A stretch of 64,000 bases of DNA from Lujinxingia vulgaris (GTDB lineage: Bacteria > Myxococcota_A > Bradymonadia > Bradymonadales > Bradymonadaceae). Made by a program: the position numbers and the translations under genes. Shown here in pieces: positions 52,057 to 60,761 of this stretch (position 1 is the first letter of the stretch; each line of letters starts with the position of its first letter). The notes beneath the pieces were generated by a model. That model was not told the DNA's origin. It was given only the letters and a program-made list of their open reading frames with translations, and made no database searches. Location: assembly GCF_007997005.1 (NCBI RefSeq), contig NZ_VOSL01000036.1, positions 117,925-181,924 on the forward strand, written 5' to 3'.

Positions 52057-53385
52057 ATGCACGGGACACGCAGCATGTTAAATCGAGCGATGGCGGTGGG
52101 TGTGGCGAGCTGGGCGTGGGTGTGTCTGGGCGCCGGACGTGCTTTTGCTCAGGATACGGGTGTGGAGACCCACGGTGCGAGCGCCGGTGAGGCCGCCGGT
52201 CATTCGCCGCTGCCGAGCTACGAGGCGGTGATCGACGATGTGATGGCGCTCGACGTGCTCGATATCGCGCTGTGGCGGGTGGGGCTTGCGTGTGTGGTGT
52301 TGATGGCGGGCATCTTGATGCGCACCACCCTGCTCGATCGCTTGATGCGGCCGCTCCACGCGTTGGCCGCGCGCACCGAGACCGATGTCGACGATCGCCT
52401 GCTCGCCGCGATTCGCAGGCCTCTGGGCTGGCTTTTTAACCTGGTGGCGACCTATGCGGCGGTGCTGATTCTGCAGGTGCCCGAGGCGCTGCATCAGGTC
52501 ACGGTGCTGGTGCTGCAGACGATGGGCACGGTCTTTGTGGCCTGGATGATCTTCAACGTCGTCGATGCCATCGGGGCGTACCTTGAGGGGCTGGCCCGGC
52601 GCACGGACTCGGGCATCGATGATCATCTGGTGCCACTCTTAAAGCGGGTGATGCGCCTGGCGGTGCTGGTGGTGATGGTGATCACCGTGATTCAGCAGTG
52701 GGGCTACGATGTGACGAGCCTCATCGCCGGGCTGGGGCTGGGGGGGCTTGCGTTTGCGTTGGCCGCGCAGTCGACGCTCTCGAACTGGTTTGGTTCGGTG
52801 ATGATCTTGACCGACCGGCCCTTTACGATCGGCGATCTGGTGGAGTCGGAGCATGGCGAGGGTCGCGTGGTGGAGATCGGGCTTCGCTCCACCCAGATCC
52901 GCACCTTTGATCGCACGATCATCACGGTGCCCAACGCCGATATTGCTACCACGGCGGTGGCCAACCTGAGCAAAGAGGGGGTGATCGCCATCTCGACAAC
53001 CCTGGGCATGACCTATGGGACGCCGAAGGCGGCGATCGAGCGAATTATCGCGCGGGTTCGGGAGCTCTTGCGCCAGGATGACGAGGTGGTCAACGACCAG
53101 TTCGTGGTGAGCTTTGCGGGCTTTGGGGCGAGCTCGCTGGACATCTATGTGCACTGCTTTGCGCGGGCTCAGAACTGGTATCAGTGGCACGCGATCCGCG
53201 AGCGGCTCTTCTTCGCGATGATGGAAATCGTGGATGAAGAGGGGGGCTCGTTTGCCTTCCCGAGCCAGTCGCTCTATCTGGAGACCCCGGTGCGCCTGGA
53301 GGGTGCCGGGGGGCCGGGGAGGGTCGCGAGCGTCGAGGCAGAGAGTGGATCGCGCGCGGGCGCGAGCGCGGAGCCTTCGTCCTGA
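52057..53385 (+). CDS. MscS-family mechanosensitive channel
   Basis: 442 aa from ATG 52057; a second ATG at 52075 (MLNRAM) gives a cleaner signal peptide. Four or so hydrophobic segments lead to the pore helix SLIAGLGLGGLAFALAAQSTLSNWFG, the MscS TM3 glycine/alanine pattern, followed by the beta domain FTIGDLVE, RVVEIGLRSTQIRTFDRTIITVPNADI. It should open under membrane tension to relieve osmotic down-shock. The C-terminal tail is Gly/Arg/Ser-rich and short. The next gene encodes a BaeRF protein 186 bp on. Confidence 0.92.
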   Translation: MHGTRSMLNRAMAVGVASWAWVCLGAGRAFAQDTGVETHGASAGEAAGHSPLPSYEAVIDDVMALDVLDIALWRVGLACVVLMAGILMRTTLLDRLMRPLHALAARTETDVDDRLLAAIRRPLGWLFNLVATYAAVLILQVPEALHQVTVLVLQTMGTVFVAWMIFNVVDAIGAYLEGLARRTDSGIDDHLVPLLKRVMRLAVLVVMVITVIQQWGYDVTSLIAGLGLGGLAFALAAQSTLSNWFGSVMILTDRPFTIGDLVESEHGEGRVVEIGLRSTQIRTFDRTIITVPNADIATTAVANLSKEGVIAISTTLGMTYGTPKAAIERIIARVRELLRQDDEVVNDQFVVSFAGFGASSLDIYVHCFARAQNWYQWHAIRERLFFAMMEIVDEEGGSFAFPSQSLYLETPVRLEGAGGPGRVASVEAESGSRAGASAEPSS

Positions 53386-53570
53386 GGATTTTCGGGGTGT
53401 GTTGGGGGGCGGTGTGTGCATGTAACGTCTTGAAACTAAAGGGGGATGCGGCGCTGTGCGGCTTGCCGCGGGGGGCTTCGGTCTTACAACTTCGAGAGCG
53501 CCAGGGAGGCGTCGGAGGCACGGGCGGGGAGCCTCTGTTGCACATCAATCCAACGGATGAAGGAGTACGT

Positions 53571-54797
53571 ATGGACCGCTTTGGGACGACCGAATTTCGC
53601 GAGCTGGTGGGTGTGAATGCCACCCCGGCGATCTCGATCTACATGCCCGTGGAGCGCCGGGAGATGACGGGGAAGGTCAACCGTCTGAAGTTGCGCGGGC
53701 ATCTGGAGGAGGCGGAGCGGAGGATCAAGGCGGCCGAGGTGCTCGATGCCGAGGAAAGTGAGGCGCTGCTCAAGCCGCTCTACGCGATGGTCGAGGATCG
53801 GGATTTCTGGAATCAGTCCGGCGAAGGGGTGGCGATCTTTGTGTCTCCGGAGCTTCAGCGGGTCTACTGGTTGCCGCGCGCCTTTGAGGAAGAGGTGGTC
53901 GTGGGCGACAACTTCCACACTCGCCCCCTGCTGGGGATGCTGGCCACGCCGGCCAACTACTGGGTGCTGGCGATTGGCGAGGAGCAGGTGAACTTCTGGG
54001 AGGGCAGCGTCTCGGGGGCGTCGCCGGTGGAGGTGGAGAACCTGCCCGGCGATCTTCATGACGCGCTCAAGCTCGAGGAAGAGAAGGATCAGGACGGTCT
54101 GATGCTGCGTTCGGCCACCGGGCCGCGCAACGGTCGTCCGGGCGGCTTTATGTCGCCGATGGTGCACGGCCACGGCGGCGGGCGCGATCAGCATAAGGCG
54201 TATCTGAAGCAGTATTTTACGCGGGTCAGCGAGGCGATCGCCGACTATCTGGGGGAGGCGCAGGGACCGCTGATCCTTGCGGCGGTGGATTTCTGCCATC
54301 CGATCTTCCATGACGCCGCGCGCAGCGCCGGGCTCTCGCAGCTTGTGGAGTCGGGCATTGAGGGGAACGTGCATTTCTGGAGCGATGCGGAGATTCACCA
54401 GCGGGCCTGGCCGATCGTGGAGGCTCAGGCGCAGGCGCGGGTGGAGCGAGCGCTGGAGCTCTGGGAGCGAAGCTACGGCAAGGGCAGCGCCGAGATCGAT
54501 CTTTCGCAGGTTGCCCGTCGGGTGGTCGAGGGGCGAGTGCATATGCTGCTGCTCGATGAGAGCGCGCAGCTTCGGGGCGACTTCGACCGGGAGATGGGGC
54601 AGGTTCACGAGCTCGAAGATGGTGCCGAGGAGAGCGAGCAGGCCCTTGCCAAGGATGTCTACGACGAGCTGGCCGAGGTGGTCATTGAGATGGGTGGCGA
54701 GGTGGTGGTGTTGCCCCACGACAAGATGCCCAGCCAGACGGGGCTCGGGGCGATCCTGCGCGGTGGGGATACGCCGATGACCACCTCCCAGATTTAA
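53571..54797 (+). CDS. BaeRF-type (bacterial archaeo-eukaryotic release factor-like) protein
   Basis: 408 aa from ATG 53571, with AAGGAG 6 nt upstream. Blocks match the BaeRF family: EGVAIFVSPELQRVYWLPRAF, FHTRPLLGMLATPANYWVLAI, EEKDQDGLMLRSATG, LILAAVDFCHPIFHDAAR and SELLKP-like helices. A Gly/His-rich loop is at ~200-210. The family is related to eukaryotic eRF1/Pelota. A role in ribosome rescue or RNA processing is proposed for relatives but not shown. A terminator follows; the MscS gene is upstream. Confidence 0.85.
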   Translation: MDRFGTTEFRELVGVNATPAISIYMPVERREMTGKVNRLKLRGHLEEAERRIKAAEVLDAEESEALLKPLYAMVEDRDFWNQSGEGVAIFVSPELQRVYWLPRAFEEEVVVGDNFHTRPLLGMLATPANYWVLAIGEEQVNFWEGSVSGASPVEVENLPGDLHDALKLEEEKDQDGLMLRSATGPRNGRPGGFMSPMVHGHGGGRDQHKAYLKQYFTRVSEAIADYLGEAQGPLILAAVDFCHPIFHDAARSAGLSQLVESGIEGNVHFWSDAEIHQRAWPIVEAQAQARVERALELWERSYGKGSAEIDLSQVARRVVEGRVHMLLLDESAQLRGDFDREMGQVHELEDGAEESEQALAKDVYDELAEVVIEMGGEVVVLPHDKMPSQTGLGAILRGGDTPMTTSQI

Positions 54798-54881
54798 GCG
54801 GGGATCGTGGTGAGGCGCCTGCAGCGCGCAGGCGCTGGCGATGGAACGTCACGATCGGGCAGGGGTCTGATCGGACCGAAG

Positions 54882-54912
54882 ACGCCGCCGGCTCTGGCCG
54901 GCGGCGTTTTTT
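54882..54912 (+). terminator. rho-independent terminator of the BaeRF gene
   Basis: ACGCCGCCGGC (54882-54892) pairs with GCCGGCGGCGT (54897-54907), loop TCTG, then six Ts. Confidence 0.9.
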
Positions 54913-54939
54913 GCCTGGTCGCGTGAAGACGCGGGGGCT

Positions 54940-54968
54940 TTGTGGCCGGAGCGCAGAGGGTTTATGGT
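54940..54968 (+). promoter_or_regulatory. possible promoter of the third Ser/Thr kinase
   Basis: TTGTGG (54940-54945), 17-bp spacer, TATGGT (54963-54968). The -35 is weak, but spacing is right and the unit follows a terminator. Confidence 0.4.
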
Positions 54969-55024
54969 GGGGCCCTCTTTGATGATGATGGATGCAAGGC
55001 TGGCAGCCCCGCGAGCGTCTGACG

Positions 55025-56215
55025 ATGACCACGCAGCCCACCGACAAAACGCCACCGAGGCGGCGCTCCTCCACGCAGCCCCTCGACACCCCGCAGATGC
55101 TGGTGGGTCGAGTGCTGGAGGGACGCTACCGTCTGGACCGGGTGCTCAACGCCGGAGGGATGGGCATTATCTTTGAGGCCTGCCAGCTCTCGGTGAATCG
55201 CACCGTGGCGGTGAAGGTGCTCAAGCCGACGCTCACCGGCGATCCCTCGCTGGTGGAGCGTTTTCAGCTGGAGGTGGAGCTGGTCTCGGGGATTGCGCAC
55301 CCGCATGTGGTGCAGCTCATCGACTCGGGCACTGACGCCGGCGGGCTGACGTACCTGGTGATGGAGTACGTCGACGGGGTGACGTTTCGCCAGGCGTTGC
55401 GGCGAGGGCACTTGAAGCTGGCCGACATCCTGGAGGTCTTTGCCCAGGTGTGCGAGGCGCTCATTGAGACCCACGGCCAGCAGATCATTCATCGCGACTT
55501 GAAGTTCGACAACATCATGCTCACCCGTCAGCGCGACGGACGGATCCATGTGAAGCTGTTGGACTTCGGGGTGGCCAAGCTGCTCTCCCGCGATCGGGAG
55601 TTGACCCAGGGCGGGCAGGTGGCAGGCACGCCGGGGATCATCGCGCCGGAGCTTGTGGACGGGAAGCGGCCCTCGGCCAGCAGCGATCTTTATAGCCTGG
55701 GGGTACTGCTCTTTACGGCGCTGACGGGGGAGGCGCCCTATAAGGGGGATAACGACCTGGCGTTGATGCGCGCGCATAAGACCGAGCCTTTGCCCAATTT
55801 GCGCGCCAGGGTGGGGGCGGCGGTTCCCGAGGAGGTCATCGAGCTGACCTGCGAGCTGCTGGAGAAAGAGGTCGAGCGGCGCCCGCGCGATGCGGCCAAG
55901 GTGCGCGATCGGTTGCGGCGGATGCGCGAGACGCAGCTTGTGCGCGATCCGGATGCCTCGGTGTATATTCCGCCGCAGAGCGACGCCCTGGATGCCACGG
56001 GTGAGCGCAGCCCGCTGCCGCTGATGTTGCTGGAGCCGGACGACTCGGATCGGCCGCGACTTCCGCCGCGGCGCGAGGGGTTGATCGGGCTGATCTTTCC
56101 GGAGCCGCTCGTCGCGCCGATGACGATTGTGACGATGATGAGTCTGATCCTCATCCTGCTCATCGTGGCTCTGATGTACATGCTCTATCAGCAGTTTGGC
56201 CCGCCGCCGGTGTGA
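55025..56215 (+). CDS. membrane-anchored Hanks-type Ser/Thr kinase
   Basis: 396 aa from ATG 55025; an earlier in-frame ATG at 54992 would overlap the predicted transcription start region. Kinase domain at ~25-300: VLNAGGMGIIFEA, AVKVLK, HRDLKFDNIML (HRDLKxxN), DFGVAK and PELVDGKRPSASSDLYSLG. A linker with Pro/Asp/Arg leads to a single C-terminal membrane segment (IVTMMSLILILLIVALMYML), so the kinase faces the cytoplasm with almost no outer domain. It may be controlled by membrane state or partners. Not in an operon with a phosphatase. Confidence 0.92.
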   Translation: MTTQPTDKTPPRRRSSTQPLDTPQMLVGRVLEGRYRLDRVLNAGGMGIIFEACQLSVNRTVAVKVLKPTLTGDPSLVERFQLEVELVSGIAHPHVVQLIDSGTDAGGLTYLVMEYVDGVTFRQALRRGHLKLADILEVFAQVCEALIETHGQQIIHRDLKFDNIMLTRQRDGRIHVKLLDFGVAKLLSRDRELTQGGQVAGTPGIIAPELVDGKRPSASSDLYSLGVLLFTALTGEAPYKGDNDLALMRAHKTEPLPNLRARVGAAVPEEVIELTCELLEKEVERRPRDAAKVRDRLRRMRETQLVRDPDASVYIPPQSDALDATGERSPLPLMLLEPDDSDRPRLPPRREGLIGLIFPEPLVAPMTIVTMMSLILILLIVALMYMLYQQFGPPPV

Positions 56216-56240
56216 ATGGCGAGGGCGCAGGGCGGGGGCT

Positions 56241-56269
56241 TTGCGGTGTGCGTGTGCGGTGTGTAGGTT
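56241..56269 (+). promoter_or_regulatory. possible promoter of the AidB-like gene
   Basis: TTGCGG (56241-56246), 17-bp spacer, TAGGTT (56264-56269). Confidence 0.38.
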
Positions 56270-56341
56270 TGCCCGGTCCGATGTCGCACGCGCCGAGAGG
56301 GCGTCGCGCATCGCCCCCAATGGCTTTTAACATCATCAAAA

Positions 56342-56357
56342 GTGAGCGCTCGCTTAC
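56342..56357. promoter_or_regulatory. TetR-type operator-like palindrome
   Basis: GTGAGCGCTCGCTTAC is an imperfect 16-bp palindrome with six of eight pairs matching, 29 bp before the start codon of the acyl-CoA dehydrogenase gene. Palindromes with GAGCG cores are typical operators for TetR regulators of fatty-acid genes. Confidence 0.4.
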
Positions 56358-56385
56358 CTGTCGGGCGCATCGAAGGAGTGAGACG

Positions 56386-58137
56386 ATGGCCGATACGATC
56401 GATCCCAGCTTTGAGACGCCCGAGCCCAACGCCCGCGGACGTCAGGCTCTCAACAACTTCGGGGAGGCGCAGCGTCACAATGCCTATCAGGCCGACGCCC
56501 ATTTTCAGCGGGTGATTCGCCGCTACGCCCGGCCCGAGCGTCTTGAGGCGCTGGAGGAGGCGCTCGACGCCTTTGGTGAGGTGGTGTTGGGCGAGCTCGA
56601 TGAGGTGGTACGAAAGAACAACGAGACGACGAACCTGCCGCAGCTCAACCGCTATACGGGGTTTGGGGAGCGGGTCGAGCAGATCGATCATCACCCCACC
56701 TACCACGAGGCCGGGCGCCACATTTATGGCTCCGGGGTGATGGCGGCGTACGCGGAGCACCCCAATAACATCGGGGCGCTCAGCCGCTTTTACCTCTCGA
56801 GCTTGAACGGGGAGGCCGGCCATAACTGCCCGCTGGCGTGCACCGCCGGGGTGATCCGCGTCTTGCAGGAGCTGGGGAGCGAGGAGCTTAAGGCGACGTA
56901 TTTGCCGGGTTTTCTCGACGCGGAGTATGCCAACCACCTGGAGGGGGCGCAGTTTTTGACCGAGATTCAGGGAGGCAGCGATGTGGGCGCCAACGGCACC
57001 CGCGCGGTGCGTGAGGAGGATGGCAGCTACCGCATCTATGGCGAGAAGTGGTTCTGCTCGAATATCGACGCCGACGTCTTCTTGATGACCGCCCGGGTGG
57101 AGGAGCTGGGCGCCGAGGGCACCCGCGGGCTGGGGCTCTTTCTGGTGCCGCGCAAACTCGACGACGGCACGGTCAACGCATTCTACGTGCGGCGGCTCAA
57201 AGATAAGCTGGGCACGCGTTCGATGGCGTCGGGGGAGTGTGATTTTCGCGGCGCGCGGGCCTTTCATATGGGGGAGGTTGGCGAGGGTTTCAAACATATG
57301 ATGAACCTCGTGATCAACACCTCGCGTCTTTATAACGCGGTGGGGTGCTGCGGGGTGATGCGCCGGGCGTACCTCACCGCAAAGCTCTACGCGGATCATC
57401 GCGAGGCCTTTGGCCAGGCGATCATCAACTACCCGCTGGTGCAGGAGACGCTTGCCGATGTGCGCGCGGAGCTGGAGGCGATGGTGTCTGCGAACTTCCA
57501 TCTGACGGCGCTCCAGGATCGCCTCGATGATGGGGGCGCCAGCGAGCGCGAGGGGCAGTTTTTGCGCATGGCCATCAACATCAACAAGTCGCGCACGGCG
57601 ATGTCGGCGCGCTGGGCGTGTGTGCAGGGCATTGAGGTGCTCGGCGGCAACGGGGCTATTGAGAGTTTCTCGGTGCTGCCGCGCCTTCTGCGCGACGCGA
57701 TCGTGTATGAGAACTGGGAGGGCACCCACAACACGCTCTACATGCAGGTGTTGCGCGATATGCATCGCTACAAGGTGCACGGTGGCTTCTTTGCGTATCT
57801 GAGCGGGCTGCTCAACGAGGTGCAGGGGGCCGAGAAGGCGCGCGCCGATGAGCTGGCTGATGTGTTGGGCGAGCTCTCGGCGAAGGTCGATCGGGTCTTA
57901 AGCCTCAACCAGGCCAGCGCGAGCCTGGCGATGCGCGGGCTTGTCGATGAGCTGGCCTACCTGCTCTATGCGGTGGTGCGGGTCTGGGAGCGCGACTCGG
58001 CGTCGTTGAAGGGGACCGAAGAGGCGATGGACCTGGCGTCGCTGGAGCATTTCCTCGATCTGCGGGTGCGCGGTGTGCGGCGCGTGGATGATTCGGAGTA
58101 TCTCAAACGTTTGCAGACGCTGGCAGCGCGCATCTGA
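56386..58137 (+). CDS. AidB-like acyl-CoA dehydrogenase family protein
   Basis: 583 aa from ATG 56386, with AAGGAG upstream; the frame extends upstream but without a suitable ribosome-binding site. Strong blocks: LTEIQGGSDVGANGTRA, SYRIYGEKWFCS, RRLKDKLGTRSMASGECDF and VLGGNGAIE. These follow E. coli AidB (EKQGGSDV, RLKDKLGNRSNAS) more than short-chain dehydrogenases. FAD should bind in the middle and C-terminal domains. AidB protects DNA from alkylation and binds DNA; here it may instead oxidise an acyl-CoA. A TetR-like palindrome and a possible promoter precede it. Confidence 0.85.
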   Translation: MADTIDPSFETPEPNARGRQALNNFGEAQRHNAYQADAHFQRVIRRYARPERLEALEEALDAFGEVVLGELDEVVRKNNETTNLPQLNRYTGFGERVEQIDHHPTYHEAGRHIYGSGVMAAYAEHPNNIGALSRFYLSSLNGEAGHNCPLACTAGVIRVLQELGSEELKATYLPGFLDAEYANHLEGAQFLTEIQGGSDVGANGTRAVREEDGSYRIYGEKWFCSNIDADVFLMTARVEELGAEGTRGLGLFLVPRKLDDGTVNAFYVRRLKDKLGTRSMASGECDFRGARAFHMGEVGEGFKHMMNLVINTSRLYNAVGCCGVMRRAYLTAKLYADHREAFGQAIINYPLVQETLADVRAELEAMVSANFHLTALQDRLDDGGASEREGQFLRMAININKSRTAMSARWACVQGIEVLGGNGAIESFSVLPRLLRDAIVYENWEGTHNTLYMQVLRDMHRYKVHGGFFAYLSGLLNEVQGAEKARADELADVLGELSAKVDRVLSLNQASASLAMRGLVDELAYLLYAVVRVWERDSASLKGTEEAMDLASLEHFLDLRVRGVRRVDDSEYLKRLQTLAARI

Positions 58138-58198
58138 GCGTGCGGCCTCGTACTGAAAACCCGAACCCGGGCGTGGTGCAGCGCGTCATAATCGAGCG

Positions 58199-58227
58199 TT
58201 GCCAGCGACCTCTGTGGTCACTAGGTT
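58199..58227 (+). promoter_or_regulatory. possible promoter of the M42 peptidase gene
   Basis: TTGCCA (58199-58204), 17-bp spacer, TAGGTT (58222-58227), 27 bp before the first start codon. Confidence 0.5.
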
Positions 58228-58253
58228 GAGCCCGGAAGTTCACGCAACCCAAG

Positions 58254-59504
58254 ATGAGTGAGATTATGAGCGAGACGAAGCAACCGTGGAACGAGTCGAT
58301 GCCCGAGGCGCAGTTTAACTTTATGCGCGACATACTCGCCGCCCCCAGCCCCATTGGTCTGGAAGGCGCGATGACCTACGGGGTGCTCAAGCCACGCTTC
58401 GATAAGGTGAAGATGGAAGGCTGGGCGGTGCATCAGTTCCGCGGCAACGCCGGGCTGGTGCTCGACACGCATCCGGGTGAGGACGATCGCCTCACGGTGA
58501 TGATCATCGGTCACGCCGACAAGATCCGCATGCAGGTGCGCAGCATCTCCGACGACGGCAAGATCTGGATCAACAGCGACTCCTTTTTGCCGCTGACCCT
58601 GCTGGGCAATGAGGTGATCCTCTTCAGCGAAGATCCCGAGAAGCCGGGTAACTACCGCGAGATCCGCGGGGGCACGATTGAGGCGCTCGGTGCGATTCAC
58701 TTCGCCGACAGCTCGGTGCGCAGCGGTGATAAGGGGCTTAAGCCCGAGCAGCTTTACCTGGAGCTGGGCCTTCACGGCGACGATCGCAAGAAGCAGGTCG
58801 AGAAGCTGGGGATTCGCGCCGGCGATCCGATCTTGCTCGATCGCCCGATCCGTCGTGGCTTCGGGCCGGACAGCTTCACCGGGGCCTACCTGGACAACGG
58901 GCTGGGCTGCTTTGTGAGCGCGGAGTGCGCACGCATCCTGGCCGAAGAGGGCGGGCTCAACAACGTGCGCGTGCTCTTTGCCATCGCCACCCACGAGGAG
59001 ATCGGTCGCTTCGGAAGCCGCGTGCTCGCCGGCGAGCTGAAGCCGGATGTGGTGATCGGCGTGGACGTGAACCACGACCTTGAGGCGGCCCCGGGCGTGG
59101 GCGACAAGCGCTTTACCCCGCTGAAGATGGGCAAGGGCTACACCCTGAGCGTGGGCGCGGTGGCCAGCGAGTTCTTGAACCGTCTCTTTGAAGAGGCTTC
59201 GATCGCCAACGAGATTCCGGTGCAGCGCGATGTGTGCGGCCGCGACACCGGCACCGACGCGATGGCGGCGGTCCTGGCGAGCGTGGACGCGGCGGCGACC
59301 TCGATCGGGTTCCCGATTCGCAACATGCACACCGTCTCGGAGCTGGGCCATACCGGCGACGTGCTGGCCTCGATCTACGCCATCGTGCGCACCCTGCAGA
59401 AGATGGATGAGGCCAACGGCGGCAAGGGTCTGACGGCGGAGGACTTCCGCAACGGGCACCCGCGCCTCGACCAGGTGGAGAAGCTGACCCACCGCGGTGC
59501 GTAA
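58254..59504 (+). CDS. M42-type aminopeptidase / glutamyl aminopeptidase-like metallohydrolase
   Basis: 416 aa from ATG 58254; ATG 58266 (MSETK) is an alternative. The metallopeptidase H motif is IGHADKIRM, with GAYLDNGLGCF, ATHEEIGRFGSRV (the catalytic Glu pair) and VDVNHD further on, and NMHTVSELGHTGDV near the end. This pattern is that of M42 peptidases (dinuclear, tetrahedral assemblies in archaea and bacteria) that trim peptides. No signal peptide, so cytosolic. Monocistronic with terminator. Confidence 0.88.
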   Translation: MSEIMSETKQPWNESMPEAQFNFMRDILAAPSPIGLEGAMTYGVLKPRFDKVKMEGWAVHQFRGNAGLVLDTHPGEDDRLTVMIIGHADKIRMQVRSISDDGKIWINSDSFLPLTLLGNEVILFSEDPEKPGNYREIRGGTIEALGAIHFADSSVRSGDKGLKPEQLYLELGLHGDDRKKQVEKLGIRAGDPILLDRPIRRGFGPDSFTGAYLDNGLGCFVSAECARILAEEGGLNNVRVLFAIATHEEIGRFGSRVLAGELKPDVVIGVDVNHDLEAAPGVGDKRFTPLKMGKGYTLSVGAVASEFLNRLFEEASIANEIPVQRDVCGRDTGTDAMAAVLASVDAAATSIGFPIRNMHTVSELGHTGDVLASIYAIVRTLQKMDEANGGKGLTAEDFRNGHPRLDQVEKLTHRGA

Positions 59505-59546
59505 GGACTGAGCCTTAAGAGCGGACGCGTAGCTTGCGTCCGGTGA

Positions 59547-59581
59547 ACCAGCGGCGGGGGCTCCTCGCCGCTGGTTTTTTT
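59547..59581 (+). terminator. rho-independent terminator of the M42 gene
   Basis: ACCAGCGGCG (59547-59556) pairs with CGCCGCTGGT (59566-59575), followed by seven Ts. Confidence 0.9.
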
Positions 59582-59617
59582 GATGGAGCGTGGGTGTTGG
59601 GCGTCAAGGAGTAGGGC

Positions 59618-60685
59618 GTGAGTCAGGGAGAAGATCGCGAAGAGCCGAAGGGGGAGCGCTGGTGGGAGCGCGGGCGGCTGGCGGTGGTGGGGGTGGCGAA
59701 GAACTGCGGGAAGACGACCACGCTCAACGCGCTGATCGCGCGCCAGCACGAGCGGTCGGTGGGGCTGGTGTCGGTGGGCATTGATGGGGAGCAGTCCGAT
59801 GTGCTGCTGGGCACGGAGAAGCCGGCGATTGTGGTGGGGGAAGGGCATTGGGTGGTGAGCGCGGAGCAGGCGCTCGCGCGTTCTACGGCGCCTCTGGAGT
59901 ACGTGCGGGCTCTGGGGGTGAGCTCGCCACTGGGGCAGGTGATGGTGGCCCGGGCGCGAGGCGCCGGCGAGGTGGTGCTGGCGGGGCTGAGGCACCGGGG
60001 GGATGTGAGCGCGGCGCTGGAGACGCTCGAAGATCTGGGGGCTGATCCGGTCTTTGTCGACGGGGCGTACGGTCGGGTTGTGGGGGCGCACCCGGAGGTG
60101 GCGCAGGCGATTGTGATGTCGACCGGGGCGGTGGTCGGACACTCGGTGCGGGAGGTGGTGCGGCGCACCTCGGATGTGGTGGATCGACTTACGCTTCCGG
60201 CGGTAGAGCGGGCGATCTGGCGTGAGGCGCTGGCCTGCGCGCAGCGTGATCAGCGCGCCTACCTGGTTGAAGACGATGGCGAGCTGCGCGAACTTCCGCA
60301 CGCTTCGGGGCTGGTGGGGTTGAGCCAGGGGCGCAAGTTGTGGCGCACGTCGACGGCGGGGGTGGTGGTGCCGGGGCTTGTGAGCGATCGGGTGCTGGAG
60401 GAGTTGCTGGCGGTCGGGACGCAGCGCCGGCGGATGCTGGTGGTGGGTGACGGTACAGCGCTGCACCCGAGCAGCAAATTGTGGCGGCGATTCAGGCGGA
60501 GCTGGGAGGTGCGGGTGGGGCATTCGAGTCGGCTGCTGGCGATCACCTACAATCCGAGCTCCATCGCGGGAGCGCATCTCGACGGGCGGGCATTGCGCCA
60601 GGGGTTGGAGGCGCGTTGGCCGACGGTGCCGGTGTTTAACCCGGTTGACCCTGATGAGGCTGCGCGCATCTTTCGGGAGTGCTGA
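59618..60685 (+). CDS. P-loop NTPase of unknown function (KamB-like candidate)
   Basis: 355 aa from GTG 59618, with AAGGAG 6 nt upstream. A Walker A loop GVAKNCGKTTTLNAL lies at residues 25-39, with no other recognised domain; the middle contains VFVDGAYGR (~150), which could be a Walker B-like strand. It resembles, in length and in its NCGKTT loop, the KamB-type accessory proteins proposed to reactivate lysine 5,6-aminomutase; this is a weak match by memory only. Cofactor-loading or GTPase functions are alternative. The RCC1 lipoprotein gene follows by 76 bp. Confidence 0.6.
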   Translation: MSQGEDREEPKGERWWERGRLAVVGVAKNCGKTTTLNALIARQHERSVGLVSVGIDGEQSDVLLGTEKPAIVVGEGHWVVSAEQALARSTAPLEYVRALGVSSPLGQVMVARARGAGEVVLAGLRHRGDVSAALETLEDLGADPVFVDGAYGRVVGAHPEVAQAIVMSTGAVVGHSVREVVRRTSDVVDRLTLPAVERAIWREALACAQRDQRAYLVEDDGELRELPHASGLVGLSQGRKLWRTSTAGVVVPGLVSDRVLEELLAVGTQRRRMLVVGDGTALHPSSKLWRRFRRSWEVRVGHSSRLLAITYNPSSIAGAHLDGRALRQGLEARWPTVPVFNPVDPDEAARIFREC

Positions 60686-60761
60686 GAGCAAGGAAAAGGG
60701 GGGCGCGCGCTCGCCAGTGGCGAGTGCGGCGAGCATCTATCTGGCAATGAGGGGGGGGAGC

